Positions 10,765-22,300 of a DNA stretch of 64,000 bases are shown piece by piece. The notes under the pieces were generated by a model that saw nothing but the letters and a program-made list of their open reading frames with translations, was not told where the DNA came from and searched no databases. Source of the DNA: Pratylenchus scribneri (taxonomy: Eukaryota > Nematoda > Chromadorea > Rhabditida > Pratylenchidae); contig JAQSEB010000183.1 in the NCBI GenBank assembly GCA_030063045.1, positions 186,001 to 250,000 on the forward strand. The letters are read 5' to 3'. A program made the translations under genes and the position numbers. Each line of letters begins with the position of its first letter. Positions within the stretch are counted from its first letter, which is position 1.

Positions 10765-11097
10765 AAGCCTTTGGATTGATGAAAAATGTTCACAATTCAA
10801 TGTTGAAAATTCCAATTTCATTTCCACCGATGTGCGATCTATCAGCTACCACCCACTTGACCAACAAATCGATGAAATGAATCACGTGCAATTGCTGGGT
10901 ATTTTAATTGGTTTGTATTTAACAATCAAACAATTTCATTTTCACAAATATATTGGAATTACCAACTAATTTTACTGGTTTTAAACTTTATCCAGCTGTA
11001 AATTTACAAATTTTTTCTGACACTGTTAAAACAAATTACGGGGATACGGCCTTTAAGCAGTTTGATTTAAGCAAACTTGAACTCATCCAAAAGTGAA
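10765..11097 (+). pseudogene. second SPRY-like 3' fragment, with a galectin-like stretch upstream
   Basis: At about 10960-11097 the frame LPTNFTGFKLYPAVNLQ followed by DTVKTNYGDTAF and a stop matches the end of a SPRY domain (YPAV, then an NFG-like NYG). Upstream, about 10751-10920, an open stretch includes VSLWIDEKCSQFNVEN and PLDQQIDEMNHVQLLG, which could be a galectin-type strand pattern, but this is weak. A TGA precedes it in frame and no clean splice sites join the two pieces. Read as a decayed paralogue of the 9955 gene region. Confidence 0.4.
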
Positions 11098-11592
11098 AAT
11101 GTTTATTTGAAACTATTATGTACCTTTTAAGCAATGACGGAAAATGATCAAAATTTCTATTATTAACAAATAAATATTAAAATAAAACCATTAATCTGTT
11201 TTATCTTTATTAAAATGCATATCAAATGAATGAAATAAAGAAGCCACAGGCACGATGCACAATTCATAAATGTTGTCAGTATTTTATCATTCCTTGGATT
11301 ATTTTCTCATATTCCGGGTACATGCGGTAATAAATTTGCTCATTTATTCCCTCACGAATAGCAGCAAGTTTGATAATCTCATTGATTGTCTGAATGTTAA
11401 AATTGACTAACGTAAATAAGTGATATTGCTTGAGTAATATGCTAAATTTGTATAAATCATCATTTTTATAAAATTAAGGAAATATAGAATATATAGGTAT
11501 CATAATTTTAAAAATAAATAAATAAATTATTGATATTAATTAAATAATTGCCTGTTTTGCTTTGCGATTATCTGCTGATCCCGAGTATGCAT

Positions 11593-12811
11593 TAGGGTTG
11601 CACCCCCGGGGACGGGGATCCCCGAAACCCCGGGGATCCCCGAGCATTTCCCCCGAAAATCACCCCCGGGTTGTCCCCCGAAAATTTGATCCCCGGAAAA
11701 TCACCCCCGGGTTGTCCCCCGAAAATTTTATCCCCGTGACGGGGAATCCCCGTCCCCGTTCATATCCCCGCCTTTTTTCATCCCCGAAAATGATTTGGTA
11801 AGGTTAAAAAAATGTCAGTTTTTTGGCTATTTTTGCATTGAATATAGATAATTTAAATTTTTTATATCAAAAACTTTGTATTCCAACACGAAATAGGAGT
11901 TAATAATAAACAATAAAGATAATTACAAGTCGTATATACAGTAAAAATATTGAGAACAAAAATCATCCGCAAATGGAAATCGTGGCTTATTTGGCAGTCA
12001 ATTTTTTATGATTTTTATTTTTACTGCCTAAATTTTATTAGACTTGGAATTTTGTATTAAAAATCAGTGAAATATTATTCAAAAAAATTTTCTCCGGTTG
12101 CGCCTATCGGCAGCACTACCTGTGAATATCTTTTATTTATATACCTTTTTATCAAAAAATAGCGATTTCTACCATTAAAATTAACTTAAAATTTAAAAAA
12201 TTTTCTTCGGTGGCGCCTATCGGCACCACCGAATAATGGAATTTTGGATGGGGGTAAAAATAGAGTAGCTAAAAAATTCTTGATAAGATGGCCGGAAAAG
12301 CCGCCACCGATCAAACATTACATTAATATTTCCCCTACTCAAATTTTTCAAAAGCCTGCAAATAACCTTCCCAATCCGCACAATCCGAATTTTATTAACA
12401 ATAGCAATTCAATCCAAATTTATTTAAAAAAATAAAATAACAAATTTAAAAGTTTATTCCTATGCCTTAGGGTTGATTTGAAAAGAAATCCTAGTAAGGA
12501 ATAACAATCATGTTGATAAAATTAACTCTATTTTTTCAATGGGCAACTAAAAAGCATGAAATTATACTGAATTTTTATATTTTAACCCAGAAGGCAAAAA
12601 TTTTTTATGCTTTTTAGCCTTTTTAAAAAATTCCCTTAATCCCCGTCTTCTTCCCCGGGGCCCCGGGGATCCCCGAAATAATCCCCGTTTGATCCCCGAA
12701 TCCCCGTCCCCGAAAAAGATGGCCCCGGGGTAGCCCCGAGATGTTCCCCGAAAATTTGATCCCCGAAAATTTCTCCCCGAACGCATCCCCGTCCCCGGGG
12801 GTGCAACTCTA
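11593..12811. mobile_element. non-autonomous hAT element with GC-rich arms
   Basis: Terminal repeats TAGGGTTGCACCCCCGGGGA (left) and TAGAGTTGCACCCCCGGGGA (right, minus strand) are flanked by a perfect 8-bp duplication GTATGCAT (11585-11592 and 12812-12819). The TIR start and the 8-bp duplication are diagnostic of hAT. Subterminal CCCCGGGGATCCCCG repeats fill 11600-11780 and 12640-12805. The AT-rich middle has no transposase; an inverted pair of cgcctatcggc.accacc words lies at 12105-12235. Confidence 0.9.
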
Positions 12812-13115
12812 GTATGCATCTGCCAATGCAATGAGCAAAGGAAAGGCCTTGGCATGATAAAAAGCGGTGGTCGGCGGACCCAAAGCCTTAGAAAATAGAA
12901 ATTAGTGATATGGCAGACTAACACATAAGGAAATTGTTAATTACTCCAATCCAGAACCAGTAGTTCCATTTTATATCTTAATAATTGTAACACCATTTGG
13001 TGAACATTGTGAACAAAGCAAACAACTATATTCCCGAACATCATTATCATTAGTATAAAAAGTAGTGAATTTTTTTCTGTTTATAAGTAGTTAAAAATAA
13101 ATGAATATTTTTCAT

Positions 13116-13451
13116 CCATTTAATTCGGATCGTTTTTGCATAGAATTTGTTGAAAAAAGAGTTTCCATACAAAACTTTATTAAAGTTAGATATAGGGTTC
13201 AATATACCATTCGATAGCCCAGGAAAAAAGATATTATTAGAAGTTTAAATCACGTAAATTGGCTAATGCCGAGTTATGGTCAAGAACTTATGGCCAGAAA
13301 ATTGGCCATAACTCAACAATTTTATGGTCAAGCGCTAACCCCTTTAGCCCCTAGGACTCATGCGGCCCTCACCTAACCTTAACCCTAGCCCTAATTATTC
13401 GTAAACTCTTTTTTAAGCAAATTAGATGCAAAAACAATCCGAATTAGATGG
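13116..13451. mobile_element. 336-bp MITE, CTAATTCGG family
   Basis: Left arm CCATTTAATTCGGATCG and right arm (minus) CCATCTAATTCGGATTG are about 50-bp inverted repeats. The core has a GGCCATAACTC palindrome and CCCTAGCCC text. The element at 46999-47338 shares the AATTCGG ends and core type. It sits in intron 1 of the 11276-13692 gene. Confidence 0.65.
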
Positions 13452-13692
13452 ACAAAAATATTTTGCTCCTCTCCTTTATTATTCTGTTTATATCTTAAAT
13501 AATACAGTAAAATTCGTTCTAAAAATTCGTCAACAGCCTATTCTTCGATTTTCGTAGAGGAGAAAATGATGGGATTGTAATATTCAATAATCATATTACC
13601 TCCAAACATTCGTTCATCAATTGGACAGCTTGATTTGCAAATGCTCTTTTTTCTCCATTTGATGAGGCTACCAACAACATTCTCCTGTTCAT

Positions 13693-14275
13693 TAGGTTCA
13701 GCAATGACAATGGTTCAAGCAAATGCAAACGATATTATCAATTTGTTACATTTGGTTTATGGTTTAATAAATTTAATTTTTTCATCAAATCCCATCCAAA
13801 AATTTTAATCATTACTTCCCTTCTTTATATAAGAACTCATCAAATATTCTATGATTTATTTACTAATTTAAATGTTTCCTTTTTCACTAGTAAATCCCCT
13901 CATACAATACTTCAAATTTTATATATTCAAAAAAACTACCAAAGTAATCCTAATAAGTATTCCCATTCTCATATTAATAAAGCAAAAATATGGTTTAATT
14001 TAAATATTTTGCCAAAAAAACCCTGCCATATTTCGCACCATTTTTTAATAAAATTACAAGTATAGTTAAATTAGTTTAATGTTTAACACAAAATCAGTTC
14101 ACATATTCCCACCATCATTCCGAAGCGAAATAAAATTGCATTCCATCTGCTGATTATTTCGGAAAAGATTGATTCAATATATTTATTCGTTTTTATTGAA
14201 TTTTGAAATAAAATTTGGATAAATATATTATTTTAACAATTGAATGAAAAAATTCTTTATAAATTATATGAACTA
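13693..14275. other. AT-rich intergenic DNA
   Basis: No coding or repeat structure was recognised. Confidence 0.4.
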
Positions 14276-14680
14276 GGTCATCTCCACAATTCTGCAAATA
14301 TGGGCATGTCCACAAATTCTGCAAATATAAGTTTTTGACTTCTAATAAATCTGAAACCGGTTTTAGACCCTACAAACCTTATACCATTTTGTAGATCTCA
14401 TCGAGTCGCATCGATTGGTATAATTTTTGTAATGGTTTGGTCCAAAATTAAAGAGTTTTAAACCAAAAACATAAAAAATATGGTTTAAACGGTTTAACTC
14501 TTTAACTTTTGAAATATTTTATATAACCATTCGATGCGTCTCGATGAGATCTACAAAATGGTATAAGGTTTGTAGGGTCTAAAACCGGATTCTGATTTAT
14601 TAGAAGTCAAAAACTTATATTTGCAGAATTTGTGGACATGCCCATATTTGCAAAGCCCTTTGTCAATTGTGGAGATGACC
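14276..14680. mobile_element. foldback element A, shared palindromic core
   Basis: Outer ends GGTCATCTCCACAATT on both sides. The arms (about 170 bp each) read inward through TTTTTGACTTCTAATAAATC, AAACCGG, a TACAAACCTTATACCATTTT stretch and the core GATCTCATCGAG..GCATCGA, then meet around a GGTTTAAACGGTTTAA centre. The core recurs in the elements at 28039, 33511, 34596, 36435, 37361, 41205, 42611 and 48660. Confidence 0.8.
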
Positions 14681-14756
14681 ACGGACGTGAAAAAGGCATC
14701 ATCTCATTTAATAAGGCCGATTTTCTTCCCATATTTTTTTTCTTCACTGAATTAAT

Positions 14757-17700
14757 TCAAAAAAAAAATCTCCTATAAATGAGAAAGTATACAGCTAAAA
14801 ATATATCAAAAGGAAACCGTGTCCTTTTGTCGATGACTTTATCAAGCAATTCATCCAAAACAATGGAATATGCCGGATATATTTGATAGTCAAATTTTCG
14901 AATAACTGGAATGTTTTTCCACGAAATTTTCCTTGTATTTGGATTCCATTTTGCTGTAATTCTACTATGAGGCACTCCACGTCCGTGAAATTTCAACAAC
15001 TTAAATTTTTTATTGAATGTTGATTAATTTAAGAATTTAAATTGGATACGAAAATGACGACAAAATTTATCTTTTTAAGGCCATATAATTTGGCCAAATC
15101 AGTCTTCTTTAAAATTCCTAATCTACCTAGTCCTACTACTGCTTGGCCCTAATAAGTTAAGCTAAACTTCAAAATTTTAAGATTTCGTAATTATCAACTT
15201 TGATTTATGGAAAAAATTTTTGAAAATGATTCAATATTTTATTGGTAAAATATTCAATTTGAGGCAATTGTAAAGAATTGTGGTCTTAAAAATTTTTTTC
15301 AAGAGGCTTTACTGGTCGTAGAACACGAATCCATAAATTTTGTCATATATTGCCATTTTGGTAAGATAATGCCGACTTTTATCATGAAAAAGCAAAGGGA
15401 GGACCAAGGGCACTTTTGGTGGAAATTTTTACCATAGCAATATTTGTTCACTCGACGCAGCTCATCGTGCTGAATCGAATGATACCATTTTTATAAGTTA
15501 AGACACAAATTTAAGCAAGTTTTGAGACCCATGTAAAAATTTCCACCAAGAGTACCCTTGGTTATCCCTTTGCATTTTCATGGTAAAAGTCGGCATTAAT
15601 CCTACCAAGATGGCAATATTATTAATTAATGAGATAATAAATAATATTAATTTATATTAAGAATGACTGAATTTACATGAATTCTTTCGTGTCGAAAAAC
15701 ACTATTTTTGAGGCCATATTACTTGGCAATAACTAGGTATTAGGGCTCAGGGTCAGGTTCGGGGCAGGATGGGATTAGGGACTAGGTGTTAGGGAATCTT
15801 ATAGAAGTCTGATTTGTCTAAGTTATAATGGCTTCAAAACATATTTATGTAAATTTAATCATTTTTTATATAAATTAATAGACTCCCATTAATTAATTAA
15901 TTTAAATAGATTACCGTGAATTTAAATGTTTTGCTTTGTTTTATTCCTCTCTCCATTTGTTCATTCAAAATTATTTGCAATTTTGAAAAGAATTCATCCA
16001 AATCAATTTCAATTCGATAACCTCCACTACTCCAACAAGTACTTTCCGGATGGAATGGATTATGTGGATATTGACGAGGTAGACTTAAAATAAAATTGAA
16101 AAAAAATTATTTAATTTCTGTTTACCAAAAATAACACTCATGTGGCTCGATTGCGCATGAAAATGTTTCCAAATGCTAAAATATTTTTTAAATATTATTT
16201 TTATTTATTTTAAAAATTTACGCTCAATTTTTTCAACAATTCCAAAACGAATTCTTCACGAAAATTTGGATAATAGCGAATATGGCGAAAAGCGGCTTTA
16301 AAATCCAAACTCTGCAAAAAATATTATTAAGCTTGATTTTTATAAATTTAAAACTCGAAGTGGATGAATTTGATTTAAATTTGTGATAATTTCCATTAAA
16401 AAATGATCCGCAAATTCGCCAGTTGTACATTTCAACTAAAAATTTTTATTAATCAAAAAGTAAATATATAAAAACTTTATCAAAATTCTCAAAATGTCTC
16501 AATTCAATTGAAATGGCAAGAGAGGAAAGTCGATTGAATGCATAAAGTCCCTCTAATTCTCGCATTGGCGCATCGAAACCCCAACCGGCGGCATAATGTG
16601 CCTTGAAATCCAAATGTTCTAATTGAGGGCAATATTGGGCCAATTGAATTAAGCCAAGCTGAAAATCATAAGAAGGCATTAAGCTTGTATATTATATGAA
16701 TTAAAAATCAGAACAGGTGGAATTACAAATCAGAAGACGCGGAATTAAAAATCAGAACAGGCGGAATTAAAAATCAGAACAGGCGGAATTAAAAATCAGA
16801 AGACGCGGAATTAAAAATCAGAAAAGGCGAAATTAAAAATCAGAACAGGCGAAATTAAAAATCAGAACAGGCGGAATTAAAAATCAGAAAAGGCGAAATT
16901 AAAAATCAGAACAGGCGGAATTAAAAATCAGAACAGGCGGAATTAAAAATCAGAACAGGCGGAATTAAAAATCAGAAGACGCGGAATTAAAAATCAGAAA
17001 AGGCGAAATTAAAAATCAGAACAGGCGGAATTAAAAATCAGAACAGGCGGAATTAAAAATCAGAAGACGCGGAATTAAAAATCAGAAAAGGCGAAATTAA
17101 AAATCAGAACAGGCGGAATTAAAAATCAGAACAGGCGGAATTAAAAATCAGAAGACGAGGAATTAAAAATCAGAAAAGGCGAAATTAAAAATCAGAACAA
17201 TCGGAATTTAAATCAGAACAATCGGAATTTAAATCAGAACAGGCGGAATTAAAAAAATCAGAAGAGGCGGAATTACAAATCAGAACAGGCGAAATTAAAA
17301 AAATCAGAACTGGTGGAATTTCAAATCAGAACAGGCGGAATTACAAATCAGAAAATAATTAATTTGAACATGCTGAAAATTAAAAATACTAAAAGAAATT
17401 TTCTAAACCGGCCAAACCTTTAGGCTTGTTGGGGCAATATTTTAAAAATTTATTTAAACCTTAAATTAAAAATATGCTAATTATGATCGATACTAAATAA
17501 ATCATACTATAAACCCTTCCACCCTCTTTTATTAATTAATATATTGGGATATGAATATGAATATGTAATATGGACGCTTTATTTAAATGTGGAGGGGTTA
17601 TTTTTAGGATCATTTAAAAATAAAAACTAACATGATCAATATTGCAATTTAAATGAAGTGCTTGTAGATGCCGAAAATTTGGCAAATCTAATTGCAAAAA

Positions 17701-19070
17701 TGAATGATTTTGGGCGTACAACATTGGCCATTGAAGGCTTAAAAATTGAGTTAATTATAATCTTTTAATTATTTTACCTATAAAATCTGTCATACAATTT
17801 TGCCTTGTTCGAAAGCATTTCGTCCAATTCAAAATAAGAATTGTTTAAGAAAAATCGCAATTTTGGGAATAATTCTTCATTCAGCAGCATTTGGAACTTT
17901 ACTTTGTTGCTTTCCTTGTTTCCCTCCCAATTCCATTGTTCTTCATACCAAATTTGTAAATATTTCACACTTTTTGGCAATAAAGCAATTAGTTGGCCTT
18001 CCCCATTCACGTTGAATAAATCGTCCAATTCAGTGATCCGAAGGCATTCTAACTGGAAAGGCAATAATTATCTTATATTTTTGCTTAAATAAATTTTTCC
18101 AATGATTTTGGCATTTACTGTAAATCAATTATCAAGGTCTAGGGACTAGCAGGTACAGGTATATGTGTTTAAATTTTGTAGGCAATATTTTGCTGAATTT
18201 TTAATATTCTATTTAAAACTGCAAAGAACCAGAACTACTTTTTAATTGGCAACATATAGTTTACCAATTTTCATTAATGCTCTATGTTTATTTGTATTTT
18301 TTAAAGGTTATAACTGATAATTTTTATATAATTATTAAAAACCTTTTGGCAATTCGCTAACAAATTGATCCATGCTTGCTCTTTGGCCAATTTCTGTTTT
18401 CTGTTTTGTCTGTTCTTTCTACTTATTGGACACAAATTTAAGGACAATGAAATAAGTTGTGGGGCCAAATGTTGAGCAATTTGTTGCAAATGCCAAATAT
18501 CCAGGCTATCGTCAATCCGCAAATGTGCTAATTTTTGATGGACGGCCAAATGGCGAAAGTAACGGCCAAAACGTGTATGCACCCCAATGCCTGGGCCAAG
18601 ATAAAGTTCCTCCAAATGTGGACCACAACGACGCAAAATGGCACTCAATTTTGCCAACTATTGAGAGGAATAAAGTTATAATATTGCCTTCTTATATTTG
18701 ATATAATCTACTTGATATATTTTGATTTTAAAACTTTTTTAAAATTATGAAAAATGATTGGTCACTTTTAATAAGATTTATGAGAAATTCCTATTTTCGT
18801 ATTAAACCGTACACTTCTGGATGGTCTTGAGCATTGCCGATTTTTGACTCGATCAGTCACTTTCAATGTTCGAACTTCAAACCAAGCGAATGGCAATACC
18901 GCTTGACGCCAAATTCGACAAACTCGTTCCAATCGAATTCGTTGCCGAAAATTCAACAAATGGAAAATGTGAATCTGGAGAAGGGCCAATTTTTGAAAAA
19001 ATTCTCATAAAAATTTTACTAAAATTTCAGAAGGCAAATGATGAAACTCAATTTGATTTTGCTGGTTCAT
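14757..19070 (-). CDS. F-box/leucine-rich-repeat protein A, one in-frame stop
   Basis: Ten exons (19070-18813, 18657-18343, 18052-17778, 17737-17632, 16658-16476, 16435-16355, 16311-16222, 16175-16126, 16083-15915, 14999-14757) all join in phase to 1770 nt, or 589 codons. Exon 1 carries an F-box: FHHLPSEILVKFL, then RQRIRLERVCRIWRQAV. Later exons show LRR text such as LEELYLGPG, LAHLRIDDSLDIWHL, LDLPNFRHLQALHLNCNID and CPQLEHLDFKAHY. F-box proteins bind Skp1 and bring substrates, here via the LRRs, to a Cul1 ubiquitin ligase; the family is greatly expanded in nematodes. One TGA (19007-19005, codon 22) interrupts the F-box. Intron 4 holds a 22-bp minisatellite; the last intron holds two transposon-derived elements. 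The paralogue at 19357-25229 has the same structure. Either a pseudogene or an allele error. Confidence 0.7.
15347..15619. mobile_element. 273-bp near-perfect hairpin element
   Basis: Left arm ATATTGCCATTTTGGTAAGA and right arm (minus) ATATTGCCATCTTGGTAGGA continue as inverted copies for about 100 bp (GCCGACTTTTA.CATGAAAA.GCAAAGGGA). The loop is about 70 bp. It lies in the last intron of F-box/LRR gene A. Confidence 0.7.
15661..15880. mobile_element. MITE with GGCCATAT core
   Basis: Ends pair as GACTGAATTTACATGAATTC and the inverted ATTTACATAAATATG near 15860. The core contains TTTTTGAGGCCATATTACTTGG and GGGTCAGG/GGGATTAGGG text. A close copy is at 28424-28633, and the core type also occurs in 7579-7826. 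Confidence 0.55.
16709..17352. repeat. 22-bp minisatellite in intron 4 of F-box/LRR gene A
   Basis: About 28 units of GGCGGAATTAAAAATCAGAACA with variants (AGACGCGG, AAAAGGCG). The array fills most of the intron between exons 4 and 5. The homologous intron of gene B carries a related 29-bp unit. Confidence 0.95.
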
Positions 19071-19356
19071 TTTCAGAAAATATTTATATTTATGTATAAA
19101 GTTATTAATCTCTCAGTGCATACTGCAAATCAATTTTAAAATATGTTTTAAATAAAAAAAAATGTTAAATGAAATAGCACAGACAGCGACAATTTCGAAA
19201 ATATTATTTAATATTTTAATAGAAAAAATCCTTTATAAATTAAATAAAATGGCATCATCTTAAAGCATCATCTTAATTCAAAAGCAAATTAAATTGTTAT
19301 CTCTTCATATTGTTTCTTCTTCATTGATGAATTCATTAAAAGAAAAATTGCCTAAA

Positions 19357-22300
19357 TTAAAAATATATAGCAAAATATAATATTGAAAGAACCAACTTTG
19401 TCCTTTTGTCGATGACTTTATCAAGCAGTTCATCCAAAACAATGGAATGTGCCGGATATATTTGATATGCAAAATCAATATTGTGAAGAATAAAATTGTG
19501 AGAAATTGGAATGTTTTCCCATGTAATTTTCCGTGTATTTGGATTCCATTTTGCTGTAATTTCACTTTGAGGCTCCCCATGTCGCTGATATTTCAACAAC
19601 TTAAATTTTTATTTAATGTTAATTTATTTAAATATCAAATGAATTAGTTGAATTTAACAATTTTTCATGTCAAAAAATGAGATTAAAAGGTGGGCATCCA
19701 TTAAGCCTAAATTGCGTAATAATATATCTAAAATAGTCTTAACATTTCATTTTGGCCAAGTTAAGAAACATAAAAATATTGATTTTTCGAAGGGAAAAAT
19801 ATTGAATTATGGGTAAATTAATTAATTAAATAATTTTATTACCGTGAATTTAAATGTTTTGCTCTGTTTTATTCCTCCCTGCATTTGTTCATTCAAAATT
19901 GCTTGCAATTTTGAAAAGAATTCATCCAAATCAAATCGATAACAATCATTTCCCGGACAATGCCCATTATTAGTGTTGAATGGATTTTGTGGGTAATGGC
20001 GAGGCATACTAATAAGTGAATGAAATTATTAAAAAATAAATTATTAAATTTTTAATACCAAAAATAGCACTCATGTGGTTCAATTGCGCATGAAAATGTT
20101 TCCAAATGCTAAAATAGGTATTTCTTTAATTATTTTTTTTTTAAATTTACTTTTAATTTTTTCAACAATTCCAAAACGAATTCCTCATGAAAATTTGGAT
20201 AATAAAAAGCATGGCGATGAACAGCTTTAAAATCCAAACACTGAAAAATATTATTAAGCTTGAATTTTTAAAATTTAAAACTCGAAGTGGGTTAATTTCG
20301 TTCATTTTTGTGATAATTTCCATTAAGACATGATCAGCGAATTCACCTGTTGTGCATTTCAACTAAAAATTTTTAAATAATAAAAAAATTAAAATACAAT
20401 ACTTCATCAAAATTCTCAAAATGTATCAATCCAATTGAAATGGCAAGGGAAGAAAGTCGATTGAATGCATAAAGCGCCTCTAATTCTCGCAATGGCGCAT
20501 CTATACCCCATCCGGCGGCATAATGTGCCTTCAAATCCAAATGTTCTAATTGAGGGCAATATTGGGCCAATTGTGTTAAGCTAGCCTGAAAAATTATAAG
20601 AACATATTTGGCTCGTATATAATTGATATGGAAATAATAATTTTGTGATGTTTTTTGTTTATTTAATACTCTTTAGTCTTTACATTCGTTTAATATTTAA
20701 TTATATTTTCTATTAGAATTGATCCTCATCAGCTAATTTTCAGAACAGGCGGAATTTACAATTACAAATCAGAACAGGCGGAATTTACAATCATAAATCA
20801 GAACAGGCGGAATTTACAATTACAAATCAGAACAGGCGGAATTTACAATCATAAATCAGAACAGGCGGAATTTACAATCATAAATCAGAACAGGCGGAAT
20901 TTACAATCGCAAATCAGAACAGGCGGAATTTACAATCATAAATCAGAACAGGCGGAATTTACAATCATAAATCAGAACAGGCGGAATTTACAATCATAAA
21001 TCAGAACAGGCGGAATTTACAATCGCAAATCAGAACAGGCGGAATTTACAATCATAAATCAGAACAGGCGGAATTTACAATCATAAATCAGAACAGGCGG
21101 AATTTACAATCATAAATCAGAACAGGCGGAATTTACAATCGCAAATCAGAACAGGCGGAATTTACAATCGCAAATCAGAACAGGCGGAATTTACAATCAT
21201 AAATCAGAATAGGCGGAATTTACAATCATAAATCAGAACAGGCGGAATTTACAATCGCAAATCAGAACAGGCGGAATTTACAATCGCAAATCAGAACAGG
21301 CGGAATTTACAATCATAAATCAGAACAGGCGGAATTTACAATCGCAAATCAGAACAGGCGGAATTTACAATCATAAATCAGAATAGGCGGAATTTACAAT
21401 CATAAATCAGAACAGGCGGAATTTACAATCATAAATCAGAACAGGCGGAATTTACAATCATAAATCAGAACAGGCGGAATTTACAATCATAAATCAGAAT
21501 AGGCGGAATTTACAATCATAAATCAGAACAGGCGGAATTTACAATCGCAAATCAGAACAGGCGGAATTTACAATCATAAATCAGAACAGGCGGAATTTAC
21601 AATCATAAATCAGAACAGGCGGAATTTACAATCATAAATCAGAACAGGCGGAATTTACAATCATAAATCAGAACAGGCGGAATTTACAATCGCAAATCAG
21701 AACAGGCGGAATTTACAATCATAAATCAGAATAGGCGGAATTTACAATCATAAATCAGAACAGGCGGAATTTACAATCGCAAATCAGAACAGGCGGAATT
21801 TACAATCATAAATCAGAAAAGGCGGAATTTACAATCATAAATCAGAACAGGCGGAATTTACAATCATAAATCAGAACAGGCGGAATTTACAATCATAAAT
21901 CAGAACAGGCGGAATTTACAATCATAAATCAGAATAGGCGGAATTTACAATCATAAATCAGAACAGGCGGAATTTACAATCATAAATCAGAACAGGCGGA
22001 ATTTACAATCATAAATCAGAACAGGCGGAATTTACAATCGCAAATCAGAACAGGCGGAATTTACAATCATAAATCAGAACAGGCGGAATTTACAATCATA
22101 AATCAGAACAGGCGGAATTTACAATCATAAATCAGAACAGGCGGAATTTACAATCATAAATCAGAACAGGCGGAATTTACAATCATAAATCAGAATAGGC
22201 GGAATTTACAATCATAAATCAGAACAGGCGGAATTTACAATCGCAAATCAGAACAGGCGGAATTTACAATCATAAATCAGAATAGGCGGAATTTACAATC

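Larger units (their letters stand above)
11276..13692 (-). pseudogene. small three-exon gene split by a hAT element; product unknown
   Basis: Exon 1 (13692-13600) encodes MNRRMLLVASSNGEKRAFAN and continues to LMNECLE at a GTAATA donor. Exon 2 starts at 12886 after TTTTCTAAG (ALGPPTTAFYHAKAFP) and is cut at 12812 by the hAT element. It resumes at 11584 and ends at 11552. Exon 3 (11389-11276) follows ATTCAG and encodes TINEIIKLAAIREGINEQIY to a stop. Dropping the element plus one target copy leaves 315 nt, 104 residues, in frame. The exon 2 donor reads CAG|GCAATT, a GC rather than GT donor. The frame above exon 1's Met is open but has no acceptor, so the true start is uncertain. No family recognised; soluble, helix-rich. 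The insertion probably kills the gene. Confidence 0.5.

Noticed and set aside
10765..10920. Galectin domain
   Set aside because: Only a loose strand pattern, with an in-frame stop before it and no conserved sugar-binding set; kept only as a remark on the SPRY fragment.
17800..18092. Plus-strand frames opposite the LRR exons
   Set aside because: They are antisense to exon 3 of F-box/LRR gene A; the same happens at 18459-18701, 23161-23417 and 23789-24001.
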